DNA of 64,000 nt from Panicum virgatum (GCF_016808335.1 NC_053146.1:31659495-31723494), one strand, 5' to 3'; shown: positions 22,439-34,055, counted from the stretch's first letter. Made by a program: numbers and translations. The notes: generated by a model from the sequence alone, not told the origin.

Positions 22439-22941
22439 CCTTACTTGTGGCACTGTTCTCAGGTACTAACTTTGAAGATATGATTGCGAGTCTTACTTGG
22501 CCGTGTACTCTACCTCCAGGCTGGTCTGTTGAGTGGGATGGCCTGTCAGCTGGTGCTGATCACCCTCCCGCTGAGTGACGTGTTTCGTACGGGCTTTATC
22601 GATACGTCACTTCTTTTTGTTAGATGTTTTTACTGTTTCCGCTGAGACAATGAGACTTGAATAATTTGAGTAGATGGACTCTGTAGTACTTGACTATTCT
22701 GAACTTGGTTTTAAATAAATTTACCTTCCGCTGCAATAACTCTGAGATGTATGAGATGTTCTATGTTGTAATCTCTGGGCTCACCTTCGTGTGAGTGTTG
22801 TCTGCGCAATCCTGGAACAGCGTGGCTTTTATCGAGGCTTCACTCGAGGAACTACCGGAGAGTCCCGAATTGGGTCCGAGTTGCTTAGCAACTAAGATCA
22901 GTGCACCCAGGCCCAGTTAGTTTGGGTGGTTCCTCCACAGC

Positions 22942-22953
22942 TGGTATCAGAGC
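22942..22953 (+). other. Primer binding site of element F, initiator-Met tRNA
   Basis: TGGTATCAGAGC lies two bases after the LTR end, the common plant initiator-Met tRNA site. Confidence 0.85.
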
Positions 22954-24434
22954 TCGCCGATAGCCTACCGGAGATTGCAACCTCTGTTTTCAAAACAACA
23001 AACTAAAACTTGACTTCAAAACTACTAAGTATTTGAAAAGTCTAGGATCTCCAAGGACAAGTCTAGAACGTGAAGCCCTAGGGGATCTTAAGGGTATAAT
23101 CAGGTGGTTTATACTGTATGGCTAACTTCCAGCACATTACTTTTTAGTATTTAAATTCTGCAATTTAAATTATGCAACTACCTCATCGCCGTGGAGGTAT
23201 GCTTGCTCAGTCAGGTGAGGGAGTCTGACCTTCCAGTCGGTGATGCGAGCCGGACGCTGGAGCTCAAGCAGTGGCCTACTTGAGCTGCTGCCCACATACC
23301 AAGTTTGGTTGATTATATGGGGAGTAATGGTTTGAATTTGAAATTCAATTCCCCATCAAAGATGGTACTCAGTCAATACGTTGTTTCGATGACGTATGCT
23401 TAACGTTGTCCATACGGCGGGAATTGTATGGATGCCGGTTCTATAGTGATCGGTAATGTATTGGAACACTTTCGTGAGTGCTGGCACGGAAGGTTCATTT
23501 TATATATTGTCAATTTTCTGCAGGTACACTAACTATATATAGTGATCAAATCCTAGGCTAGATATCTATATCGAGTAGTTATATAGTGAGAGACGTATTA
23601 TGTATGCCATCGAAGCTAGCCACGCAAGACCAATGTTACTTGGCAGTTCTTTCCTTGGTGAGGATGATTAGGATCTACATTCATCCTCAAATCATCAGCA
23701 AAGAAACCTTTGAAAGAAATCGTAATAAAAAAGTTTAAAACACGATCTTAAGGATCATCTATACAGTCTGTGAATTCTAGAAATGTTGGGTTCATCAAAT
23801 TTTTAAGGTATGATGATCTTCTCAAATAAAGTTGAGCATGTAAGATTAAATGTAACTACATAAATTACCAAACTACTGTAAAAATTTGGGAATTTTTGAA
23901 GCCTCCTACCATAGAGTTTTCGAATTTATATCAACCTTCTGTAAATCTGTCAACTTGGAGCAGTCTGCCTAAACTGAATTTTTTGACCATCTTAAGTTGT
24001 CCATTTGAAAAATCATACAATACGAAAGTTGTAGGTAACTTGATGAAGAGCTTACCATAAAACTTTGAATTATCTTGGTCAACTGGTTTGTTAGTTATGG
24101 TCAAATTACACCCTCTCTGGACAAACAGATTTCTGGTTTGACATCACTTTGAAACTTTGAGCATATCACCCTCTTAGGATCTGAATGGGTCTTAGTGATG
24201 ACTATATGAAATGTTCCTCACTACCCTAAACCCTATACTTTGAGCATATCACCCTCTTATATGAAACTTTGAGCATATCACCCTCTTAGTGATTTCTGGT
24301 TTGACATCACTTCTGTAAATTTTTGAGAATTTTCAGAGCATGTTATCTATTGATTCGATCAATTTCTTTAACTTACAGAATCAGCCATTCCTTGTTTAAC
24401 CATCAGCTGATCCATCGGTCTTTTGTTAGGATAG
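22954..24434 (+). other. Leader of element F before orf0
   Basis: No ORF of note. AT-rich, with several stretches around AAAGTTGTAG that resemble 37570-38103 in style. Near its end three copies of a 23-base unit occur (24154-24176, 24237-24259, 24266-24288) between two copies of a 19-base unit (24131-24149, 24294-24312). Confidence 0.6.
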
Positions 24435-25325
24435 ATGGACGAGTTGGCATTGATCGATGAGCAGGGGCACATGCACTCAGCTTGTTTGCACTGGGACAGA
24501 CTTCCTCACCGTCTCTGGGAGCTTTTGAGTGCAGCCGGTTACCCCCAGCCACCGCTCTATGATGGCCATGACTTCATGGAAGACGGGGTTCGCTGTTGCA
24601 GTGTGATGATGGTTATTCCGCAGCACCCGCTCAACGGGTGGGAGCCGATCGTGAACCAGGTGATTGGCCATCGTTTGCTGGACACTTGGGAGACCACCGC
24701 TATGAGGGCGATGACCACTTTCTGCTCTCAGCACCCACTGGAGGTTGTTCTGTCTGCGTTCGGGTTGTTCCCTGCACACAACCCAACCGACCCACTTTGG
24801 CATGACAGGATGGCCAACGTGGACACGGTTGCGACCCTCGACCCAGTCGGGGCAATCCGAACGACCGCGTAGTGCCTGGACGACCTCTACTGTCTCCAGA
24901 CTTTTTAGAGCTACGCCACCGCTCAGCTTGTTGACCAGGCTCAGGCTCTACACTTGACCGTCCAGCTGAGAGACGAGCAGCTTCGTGAGGCCAGTGACGA
25001 GCTCGAGAGCAGGGGTGCTCTGATCACCCAGCTCCAGAACCAGGTCCAGGAGCTTCAGGACATGGTGATGGACCGTGACGGCACTCTCCACTTTCTTGAG
25101 GACCAGTTCCATGACCTTCAGCTTGACCTCGACGACGCCCAGGGTCAGCTCCACCAGATGCAGGTTGCTCTTCACGCACCACCCGGCCCGATGCAGGTGG
25201 ATGGTGAGGAGGAGCCCCAGGCGATCCAGGGTGTTTTGGAGATGGACTTCGAGGAGCAGGCGCCGCAGCCCGCGCCGGTCGAGGCTCATACTCCCACAGC
25301 GAGCGAGGCATCGGTCAACATGTAG
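24435..25325 (+). pseudogene. orf0 of element F: N-terminal globular part plus coiled coil, two in-frame TAG stops
   Basis: One frame of 297 codons from the ATG at 24435 to the TAG at 25323-25325, broken by TAG at 24870-24872 and 24906-24908. The first ~145 residues (start MDELALIDEQGHMHSA) look globular and match no domain I recognise. From about codon 175 a coiled coil follows (LRDEQLREASDELESR, then LITQLQNQVQELQDMV), then an acidic and proline-rich end. ORFs upstream of gag are known from memory in grass gypsy elements such as rice RIRE3/RIRE8, there called orf0; their role is unknown. Both stops could be former CAG codons. Element A has inserted between this ORF and gag. Confidence 0.65.
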
Positions 25326-25438
25326 ACCGAGGCGCTGTTTCCTGACTTTTGTAGACTCCTCTTAGTGTAGCCTAAATTTTGGATTATGGGCTACTAGGCT
25401 AACTCAGAGTTGAGTAACCCCTTAGTATTGATATTAGA
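25326..25438 (+). other. Element F spacer between orf0 and the A insertion
   Basis: Short non-coding stretch; it resumes at 37570 after element A. Confidence 0.6.
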
Positions 25439-25443
25439 AGCAC
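25439..25443 (+). repeat. Left target site duplication of element A
   Basis: AGCAC, repeated exactly at 37565-37569. Confidence 0.95.
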
Positions 25444-26104
25444 TGTAACACCCTAATTTTAATTTCAGCATTTATTAATAAATTTAATTGGTTTTATTCA
25501 AATTTCTAAGGTTTATTGTGTTTAGTTGGCATTTAAATCTAATTTTTGTTCAATAAATAATTAAAATCCATCATAGGTTAATTTTGTTGTTGCATCATGC
25601 TGGAGCATCTTTTCTTTTGTTGTGTGGTTAAGTTTTGAATTCAAATTAGTTTGAATTCAAATAGTTGTTCTTGTTTGAATTAGAAATAGAAAAGAATAGG
25701 AAATAGAAAGAAAACTCAAAAGAAAGAAAACCCCAGCCCGGCCTTCCTTCTCTTGGCCCAGCTGCACCCAGCGGCCCGTCCTTCGCCCGGCCCAGCTAGA
25801 CCCTAGGCGCCCGAGCCCACGCACCTCGCTCGCGCCCGCGCCGAAGCCCAGCTCCAGCCCGCCTCCCTCTTTCCCGCTCAGCCCAGCGAACCGCTTCCCG
25901 GCCCGCGAGCCAGCGCCGCACTTCGCTTCGGCCCGCCTGGCGCACAGCAGCCCGACTCGCGCGCCCCGTCGCTGACACCGCGGTCCCACCTGGTCAGTCT
26001 TGTCTCCCTCCTCCGCCGCGTCTTCCGCCCGCGCTGCAACAGATGGCCACGATCCCCGCCGTAACTTCGCCCGGGCTCGCACGCCAAAACCTCCGGACTC
26101 CTCC

Positions 26105-26112
26105 TATATTTT
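26105..26112 (+). promoter_or_regulatory. Possible TATA box in A 5' LTR
   Basis: TATATTTT in an otherwise GC-rich block; the copy in the 3' LTR is identical. No ATG follows for about 300 bases, as expected for a leader. The assignment is tentative. Confidence 0.4.
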
Positions 26113-27462
26113 GGCCCCTGCTACTCTCCTCTCCCCCACCCACGCCCCGCAGCACCACACCAGAACCCTAGCCGCCGCCTCTCGTCTCTCCGCAGCGCAG
26201 AGGATCTGCGCCGCCGTGGCCAGGTCACCCCACCACGCCGCCGTGGACCCGGGACTCCGCTGCTCCTCCACGACGCCCAAGCACTCGCGGAGCTTCACGC
26301 GACGGTTCGCAGATCCCGCCTGGGACTCCGCCGCCGGTGCTGGACGTCTGCAGCAGCTTCCCCTTCGGGCGCCGTCACGACTCGCCGCTGAATTCCGCCG
26401 TCGTCGACTCCTCGCGTCACCCCGGCCCAATTCAAATCTCGGTGAGCACAGCCCTGTTGTCCGCTATCCCGTGCGCCATGTTAATTAGGCCGTGGACCAT
26501 TCTGTTGGCCGGGCACCGCTGCCGGCATTCCTCCGCCGCCGCTCCGCCATGGCAGCACCCATGTAGCGCAGCCCGACCCCGCCCGAGCTCCGTTCCACCT
26601 TGCCCGTGCACTGCGCATGCGCGCGTGTCCATTTTCCACCGCTCCTGTGCCTAGAGCCGCGCACGAACGCGCACGCCGACGACTCTCGCCGCGCAGGCCC
26701 GCCTCCACCATGGTGCTCGCCGCCCTGAGCCTTGTCGGCCCTTTCTTTCGCCTCAGGTGGGTTTCGCATTCAACACTGGACCTTTTGCACCAGACCTAGA
26801 CCCAAACGAGCCCCTGTAGCAGCCAAACGGCCAGCTCCGGCGAGCTCGCCGCCGCGGAGCTCTGTTCCGGCGGCCAGCGCCGCCGCCCGCACGCCCCTTC
26901 ACCCGTGGCCGCCAGATCCGGAATCAGCGGCCCGGATTAGATTGGCGTACCGCTTCGCTCCAGGCCTTTAGATCTGAGATCAACGGCCCATAATAGATCA
27001 TACCGGTTCGGCCTGGCTTTTTTTCTAAAGAGGCCCTCGGTTTTTCCATATTCAACCCGCAGTCCAGGCTTATTCAAAATTAATTGCAGTTTGGCCCAAA
27101 TTTTAACACGCAGCCCCCTAGCCTTTCTGGAAATAGAACTCGCCACCCATAGCTGCTGTTTTTACACGTTAGACCCTAGGTTTATCCTTTATTTATGTTT
27201 TAGCCCTCGGTTTTAGCAGAAAACCCCCTGGAACTTCAGTTTTCTTACAAATAAGCCCCTAGAACTTGTTTTAGGCCTAGTTTATGCGTTTTAGCTCCGT
27301 TTTTAGCGTTCTTTATGTCCACGCGATCGTTGAATCGCGTAGAATAGTTCTAGAGTAGTTTTGTGCGCTGTTTTCATGAAATGATGTACTATTTCTTAGT
27401 TTTTGTTAATGTTTGCCTGTATGCTTATTTTGTGCATTGTTTTGGCCATGTGTTCGTGAGTA

Positions 27463-27558
27463 GACGCTGATCCATCTGAGGAGCCTCAGTACCAGTACCA
27501 GGAGCAGCCGTCTTCCGAGCACTTTGAGCAGCAGCCAGAGCAGTACGAGGAAGGCAAG
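27463..27558 (+). CDS. Acidic, Gln-rich 32-codon reading frame in A 5' LTR, ending EEGK
   Basis: Open frame beginning Asp-Ala and ending QYEEGK, rich in Glu, Gln and Tyr. The B LTRs carry a frame of the same length (55035-55130; 63663-63758) with most residues the same. The G that starts it is the last base of GTGAGTAG, a possible 3' splice site. It ends 1358 bases before the LTR end, close to the ~1.4 kb of the equivalent frames in F and G. The identical frame in the 3' LTR is at 36111-36206. Function unknown. There is no ATG at its start, so it would need splicing to an upstream exon or another start. Confidence 0.4.
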
Positions 27559-28533
27559 TGTAACATGAACAACCTATCATTTTTAAATACATTTTCATAC
27601 TGCATTTTAATACTGTATGCCTATAAGGACATTCCTAGCCACTTTATATCCTTTATATATACCTTGGGTTGCATTTTGGTTAGTTGTGCTAGGTTGCTGC
27701 GCTATAACACACTCTGGTCCTTTTTAATTAATTTAATTAATGGTTTACTTGAACTTAATTCTGAGAGTGGCACTCTGTGTGGCTTGGGTGGCTCACTTCT
27801 CGTTAAAATTGGCCTTTGTTAGAAACATGGTTTAGGGGGCCAGCACGGTGCTTAGTGCTTGGTTGGCCACTCTCCATAAGGACCGGTTCATAGAGCGACA
27901 ACCTGGGACAACAGCGCTACCACAAGGCTAGAATGGGATAGACTTGGCGTAATAACTAGATCTTTTTGGTTTGGAGTAACTTACCTGCGGGGCAAGAGTA
28001 GTAAGCTTCAATGGTCCCTGCTCCTCCGGCTTGGTCTGTGCTTGGATTGCGCTCCTGTGCTTGTACCCCCGGAGGTGGGCCCCATCGTCGCCGACCTAAC
28101 TCTCGCGGTTACGCCTTACCAACGAGATTCTTTTTAAAGGCCTCGTAGTGAGTCGCTGGCCATCTCACCTAAGGAAGTGTGATGAACAACTGGCGTAGCT
28201 CACGACTTGTGGGTAAAGATGTGCAACCTCTGCAGAGTGTAAAACTGGTATACTAGCCGTGCTCACGGTTATGAGCGGCCCAGATCCTCCTTTTGATTAG
28301 TGAAGTTATCTCCTTCCGACGGGGGAGGTGCTTCTCGGGGTTACCTTGGTGGCTTGGTTTTGGTATGGTTCTCAGTAGTAGTATGATTAATTCTGATTAA
28401 TTACTATGTAACTGGGTTAATGGTAACTCATCAACTCGTAGTAAATAGCTTTAATAAAATTTTGCCAACACTTAAAAGCTAATGCAGTTGAGTCAGCCAA
28501 CCTTAGAGCCTCATAGTTTGTGTTATACTTGTT

Positions 28534-28552
28534 GAGTACAAGTTGTGTACTC
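28534..28552 (+). other. Stem-loop in A 5' LTR
   Basis: GAGTAC and GTACTC pair around AAGTTGT, followed by CTCACTCTTGC; similar in place and context to the CTGAGTAT hairpin of F and G. Confidence 0.45.
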
Positions 28553-28919
28553 ACTCTTGCCTCTTCTCTACTTTTTCCTCTTGGCTACGCTACTGCTGCT
28601 CAGTTCCTGCCGACACGAGGGAGTTCGTCCAGCGCTACCAGGACTACGAGGACTTCTAGGTGCTTCGTCTCCCAGTCGACGTCCCTGTGGCGCCCTGCTT
28701 CAGCTTCGGAGAGCTTTATCGTATTTTGTACTTCGCTTCCGCTGTATCAGACATTTTGTCATTATTGTAATAAATAACATTCGTATTCGCTTTATTATGT
28801 CTTTTTACGTGATATGTGCTATGATATACTGTTCATTCTGTTGTATATACGTGTGACTTGATCCTGGCACGTATATGATTGCTCGGTTTATGTTCTTTTA
28901 TAAACCGGGTGTTACAGAG

Positions 28920-28932
28920 TGGTATCAGAGCC
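28920..28932 (+). other. Primer binding site of element A, initiator-Met tRNA
   Basis: TGGTATCAGAGCC three bases after the LTR end. Confidence 0.9.
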
Positions 28933-29486
28933 GTATCGACTGTAGGACGAAGCCTAGATAGAACTGGTCGAGTTTTAGGACTTCTTCTCTCCAATCCTTG
29001 TCTGCCGAAACTATTTTATTATTATACCCCTTGACTTCTTTGACTTTTACCTTTCTTGCCTTGATTTCTCTCTCTGAAGAATAGTTTTCGTAGATTTTGG
29101 CCTGAATCAGTCATCTGACCACCATGAGTTAGCTAGGTGACCTTTTTATAATAATACGATAGCACGTTCTGCGACGCGTTGTGTTAGTCGAGTCTATTGC
29201 TAAACTCGGCTAAGTTGTGAAAATTGTCTGCTTGTTATTATGCTACATGTTTGATTTGGATTTTTGACTGATTGCATAGCTTTGTAGTTTAAATTTGCTT
29301 AAAGAAAATCACTCAGATGTTAAAGTTAACTAATTAATAAAATGAGTTAAATCGTTGGGGGGTGAAACAGTCAACTCTATCCTGCCTACTTTATCATGGC
29401 TGAGTCTTTTTCCGCAAAGAGTTATCATATCCATCTGAGTTTATTCCTGCAATATCCTTACTCGTGAAATCTTTTGTTCAAATCAG
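28933..29486 (+). other. Leader of element A
   Basis: Non-coding leader between the primer site and the gag ATG at 29487. The B leader (61770-62301) is collinear with it. Confidence 0.75.
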
Positions 29487-32400
29487 ATGGTGAACACCAG
29501 GAGCACCGGTTCAGGTTCTGGCCAGCAGCAGGGTCAGAACAACCAGGGTACTGGGATCCCGATGCCTCCGCCTTTGACTCCGGAGCAGTACTTCCAGCTC
29601 CAGATGCAGATGATGGCTACCCTGAACAACACGGTTCAGGCTCTTCAGCACGCTCACACTCAGCCTCCGCCTCCTCCACCGCCGCAGCCTCGCGACAGGC
29701 GTGCTGAGTTCCTGAGGGGTCACCCGCCGACGTTCTCTCACACGTCCGACCCTCTCCAGGCTGACGACTGGCTCCGTGCAGTGGAGCGTCAGCTGGACAT
29801 CGCCCAGTGCGATGATCGTGAGCGCGTCTTGTACGCAGCAGGACAGCTGCGAGGGGCAGCTTTGGACTGGTGGGAGTCCCACCCAGTTCACGACCGCGAG
29901 GCTCTCACCTGGCTCCAGTTCAGGGAGCGTTTCCGCAGCCACAACGTCCCCGCGGGCGTTATGAAGATGAAGCAGAAGGAGTTCCTTGCACTGAAGCAGG
30001 TAATCTTAAGTATAATCATTCAGCGTTTTCTTTTGAGCTAATGCCCCCTTGTTCTATCCTTATGAATCTTGAGTTAATCTTCCGATATCTATCTGTCTTT
30101 GTGAATTCAGGGGACTATGTCGGTCACGGAGTATCGTGATCGCTTTCTTCAGCTGGCTCGCTACGCCCCTGCCGAGGTTGCGGATGACCGCAAGAAGCAG
30201 GAGCACTTCATGGAGGGTCTTGAGGACTACCTCCAGTACGCGCTGCTCAACCTCCGCTTCGACGACTTCAACCATCTGGTTGACAGTGCGCTCAACACTG
30301 AGCGTAAGCACCTGGAGATGGAAGACAAGAAGAGGAAGGTTGTCCCCGTTGCTTCCGGCAGCAACACTCGTCCTCGACTCCAGCAGCCCCAGCAGTACCA
30401 GCCTCAGTACCGGCCTCCTCAGCAGTACCAGCAGAGGCCACCGCAGCAGTACCCGCCTCGACAGCAGCAGGCAGGTCAGGGCCCGAGGTTACCGGCACCT
30501 CCGGCTCGTGCTCCACCGGCTCCACCGGCACCGCAGGCTCCACGTCCGGCAGCTCCTACCGGACAGCAGGCTCAGGGACCTCCTCGCACCTGCTTTCACT
30601 GCGGCCAGCCGGGGCACTACGCCAACGCTTGCCCCCGGAAGGCGCAGGCGGGACAGCAGGGGCGCCCAGCTCAGCCCAGGGCGCCAGCACAGGGCAGGGT
30701 GAACCACGTGACGGCCGAGTCAGCGGCCGAGGCTCCCAACGTGGTTATTGGTACGTTTATGGTTAATTCATATCCAGCTACAGTGCTTTTTGATACTGGT
30801 GCTACGCATTCCTTCATTTCTCAGTCTTTTGTCGAGCATCATGGTATTCATACTAGCACATTAAAGAGGTGCCTGTTAGTAACTTCACCGGGTGGACAGT
30901 TGAGGTCTCACACTTACTGCTCGAGAGTCAGTGTTTCTTTGAGGGGAGTAGAGTTCTGTACTGATCTGATGGTGCTAGACACCAAGGGCATTGATGTCAT
31001 TCTGGGAATGGAGACTCTGGCCAAGTGGGGAGTTCGGATAGATTGTGCTCAGCGGACAGTCTTGTTATCAGCTTCCAGTGGCCAAGAGGTTGTTATCAGT
31101 GCAGTAGAGCCTTCTGGATTTCTTCATCAGATGGAGGCTAGACCCACGGACGGTATTCGCGTGGTGTCTGAATTCCCGGATGTCTTTCCGGATGTTTTGC
31201 CAGGTATGCCGCCTGAACGCGCCATTGAGTTTTGTATTGATCTCTTGCCTGGCACAGCTCCTATTGCAAAGCGGCCCTACCGTATGGCACCTATAGAGCA
31301 TGAAGAAGTTAAGAAGACTATTGATGAGTTGCTAGCCAAGGGCTATATCCGTCGCAGCTTCTCTCCTTGGGCTTTTCCATTATTGCTGGTAGATAAGAAG
31401 GATGGCTCGAAGAGGATGTGTGTGGATTATCATGAGCTGAATGCAGTCACTATCAAGAACAAGCATCCACTGCCCCGTATTGAGGATCTCTTCGATCTGC
31501 TTCGAGGTGCTCGTATATTCTCGAAGATTGATCTTCGTTCGGGCTATTTTCAGCTGAGGATCCGTCCTGGGGATATTCCGAAGACGGCATTCACCTGCAA
31601 GTACGGGCTATATGAGTATACAGTCATGTCCTTCGGCTTGACTAATGCCCCGGCTTACTTCATGCATTTGATGAACATGGTTTTCATGGACTATCTGGAT
31701 GTCTTCGTGGTGATTTTCATTGATGATATCCTGATCTTTTCCAAGACAGAAGAAGAGCATGAGGAGCACCTGAGACTCGTGTTGCAGAGACTGAGAGAGC
31801 ATCAGTTGTATGCCAAGTTCAGCAAGTGCGAGTTCTGGATTGACGAGGTTCCATTCCTCGGTCATGTTATCTCTCAGGGAGGCATTGCTGTTGATCCGAG
31901 CAAGGTGAAGGATGTGCTCGAGTGGGAGACACCGCAGACGGTGAAGGAAGTCAGGTCTTTCTTGGGCTTAGCAGGATATTATCGGAGGTTCATTGAGAAT
32001 TTCTCCAAGATTGCGAAGCCTTAGACTTCTTTGCTGGAGAAGAATGTGGCTTTTGTATGGACTGATGAGCGTCAGATGGCCTTTGGTGAGTTGAAGAAAA
32101 GGTTGACTACGGCGCCAGTCCTGACTCTGCCAGACCAGACGAAGAGGTTCACGGTGTATTGTGATGCTTCGAAGGATGGTCTTGGGTGTGTTCTGATGCA
32201 GGAGGGCAGAGTGATTGCTTATGCTTCACGGCAGTTACGTCGGCATGAGCTGAATTATCCTACTCATGATCTTGAGTTAGCCGCAGTTGTGCATGCTCTG
32301 AAGATTTGGAGGCATTACTTGTATGGGCAGCGGTGTGATATCTACACTGATCACAAGAGCCTCAAGTATATTTTCACGCAGAATGAGCTGAACATGCGGC

Positions 32401-34055
32401 AGAGGAGATGGCTAGAATTGGTCAAGGACTATGATCTGGAGATTCACTATCATCCGGGCAAGGCCAATGTTGTAGCAGATGCTTTGAGCAGAAGGAGTTA
32501 TGTCAACATGGCCGTGGCTTTCCAGATGCCTCCAGAGTTATGCGAGGAGTTCGAGCAGTTGAGTCTGGGTTTCTTGCATCATACTTCCAGTGCAGCATTC
32601 GAGGCAGTACCGACTCTAGAGTCAGAGATCAGGCAACATCAGAAAGATGATGAGAAGCTGCAGGAGATTCGTGAGTTGCTCAAGAAGGGCAAGGCTCCTC
32701 ATTTTAGAGAGGATAATCAGGGTACCTTGTGGTACAAGAACCGGATCTGTGTGCCAGATGTGAAGGATCTCCGGAAGTTGATTCTGAGTGAGGCCCATGA
32801 TACAGCATATTCTATTCATCCGGGCAGCACGGAGATGTATTATGATCTGAAGGAACGTTTCTGGTGGTATGGGATGAAGCGTTCAGTGACAGAGTACGTG
32901 GCTATTTGTGACACCTGTCAGCGTGTCAAGGCTGAGCACCAGAGGCCAGCAGGTCTGTTACAGCCGCTGAAGATTCCAGAGTGGAAATGGGAGGAGATCA
33001 CTATGGACTTCATTGTTGGATTGCCTCGTACTCAGAAAGGGTACAACTCCATTTGGGTAGTAGTGGATCGACTGACGAAAGTTGCTCACTTCATTCCAGT
33101 GAACACTACTTACTCCGGTGCTAGACTTGCAGAGTTGTACATCTCTCGGATTGTCTGCTTGCATGGTGTGCCCAAGAAGATCATATCTGACAGAGGGTCT
33201 CAGTTCACTTCTCGGTTCTGGGAGCAGCTCCATGATTCGTTGGATACGAAGCTGCGTTTCAGTACGGCTTATCACCCTCAGACCGATGGGCAGACAGAGA
33301 GAACCAACCAAGTGTTGGAGGATATGCTGAGAGCTTGTGCTATCCAGTATGGTACTAGTTGGGATAAGTGCCTATCATTTGCTGAGTTTTCATATAACAA
33401 CAGCTATCAGGCCAGTCTGAAGAAGTCTCCCTTTGAGGCATTGTATGGCAGAAAGTGCCGGACTCCTCTCTATTGGGATCAGATTGGTGAAAAGCAGCTC
33501 TTCGGTCCTGAGATCATAGATGATGCAGAGCAGATGGTTCAGGCTGTGCGAGAAAATCTGAGGATTGCACAGAGCAGACAGAAGAGCTATGCGGATGGCA
33601 AACGGAGAGACCTGACTTTCAGTGTCGGTGATTATGTGTACCTGAAGGTGTCTCCGATGAGAGGAATCCGCAGATTTAATGTTAAAGGGAAGTTAGCACC
33701 TCGTTATGTGGGGCCATTCAAGGTGCTAGAGCGGAAAGGCGAAGTTGCTTATCGCCTGGAGTTACCTCTCAGCCTCTCAGGAGTTCATGATGTCTTCCAT
33801 ATATCTCAGCTGAAGAGATGTCTGCGAGTACCCGAGGAGCAGGCACCACTGGATGGAGTCGATGTCCAAGAGGATCTGACTTATACTGAGCATCCGGTGA
33901 AGATTCTGGAGACATCAGAGAGGGTTACGCGGAATAAGCGCATCAAGATGTGCAGAGTTCAGTGGAGTCATCACAGTGAAGCTGAGGCTACTTGGGAGCG
34001 AGAAGATGAGTTGAAGAAGACATATCCAGATCTCTTTGCTAGCCAGCCCAGCTAA
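29487..34055 (+). CDS. gag-pol polyprotein of element A (split by an intron; one nonsense codon)
   Basis: Exon 1 is 29487-29999 and exon 2 is 30111-34055, one frame of 1486 codons. Order of parts: proline-rich N-terminus; Gag capsid region ([16 protein letters not shown] ... LALKQ | [12 protein letters not shown]) across the intron; a Q/P-rich stretch; zinc knuckle [14 protein letters not shown] (30591-30632); protease DTG (30792-30800); RT with FIDDI (31716-31730); RNase H with [10 protein letters not shown] and YTDHKSLKY; integrase with an HHCC zinc-binding region and the acidic core motifs MDFIVG and SDRGSQF; a C-terminal chromodomain-like tail ([15 protein letters not shown]). A TAG at 32022-32024, where B has TTG, stops the frame at the end of RT. 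Otherwise it looks functional. It forms virus-like particles and copies the element. Confidence 0.9.
30000..30110 (+). other. Intron in gag of element A (111 bp, phase 0)
   Basis: CTGAAGCAG is followed by GTAATC, and the other end is GTGAATTCAG before GGGACTATG. Removing it joins the two halves of the conserved Gag domain in frame; left in, it gives a stop at 30039-30041. It is T-rich with a CTAAT-like branch point. Element B has the same intron (113 bp). Element F is continuous at the aligned place. Confidence 0.85.

Larger units (their letters stand above)
20046..22939 (+). repeat. Element F 5' LTR (2894 bp, internally deleted)
   Basis: It starts TGTGACACCTCTGG and ends TTCCTCCACA. It is collinear with the 3' LTR except that about 1.5 kb (3' LTR 43735 to 45242) is missing at about 21205. 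The TATAAATAG box is at 20812-20820. Confidence 0.9.
25444..28916 (+). repeat. Element A 5' LTR (3473 bp)
   Basis: It starts TGTAACACCC and ends GGGTGTTACA, an inverted terminal repeat of eight or more bases. After an AT-rich start it has a GC-rich block (about 25730-26700), an AT-rich stretch, a 32-codon acidic frame (27463-27558), and a stem-loop (28534-28552). Confidence 0.97.

Noticed and set aside
25657..26799. ORFs on both strands in the GC-rich block of the A LTRs (also 34305-35447)
   Set aside because: Most begin with non-ATG codons, overlap each other in many frames and lie in the LTR leader region. Only their possible junction to the acidic frame is kept, as a finding.
29511..29942. 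Antisense ORFs opposite gag-pol of A and B (also 61254-61775, 57910-58245, 59356-59613)
   Set aside because: Shadows of the biased codon use of the sense gene; no domain and no own start context.
30039..30041. Frameshift or deletion between gag and pol in A and B instead of an intron
   Set aside because: The two halves rejoin exactly in frame at GT/AG ends in both copies, although their block lengths differ (111 and 113 bp).
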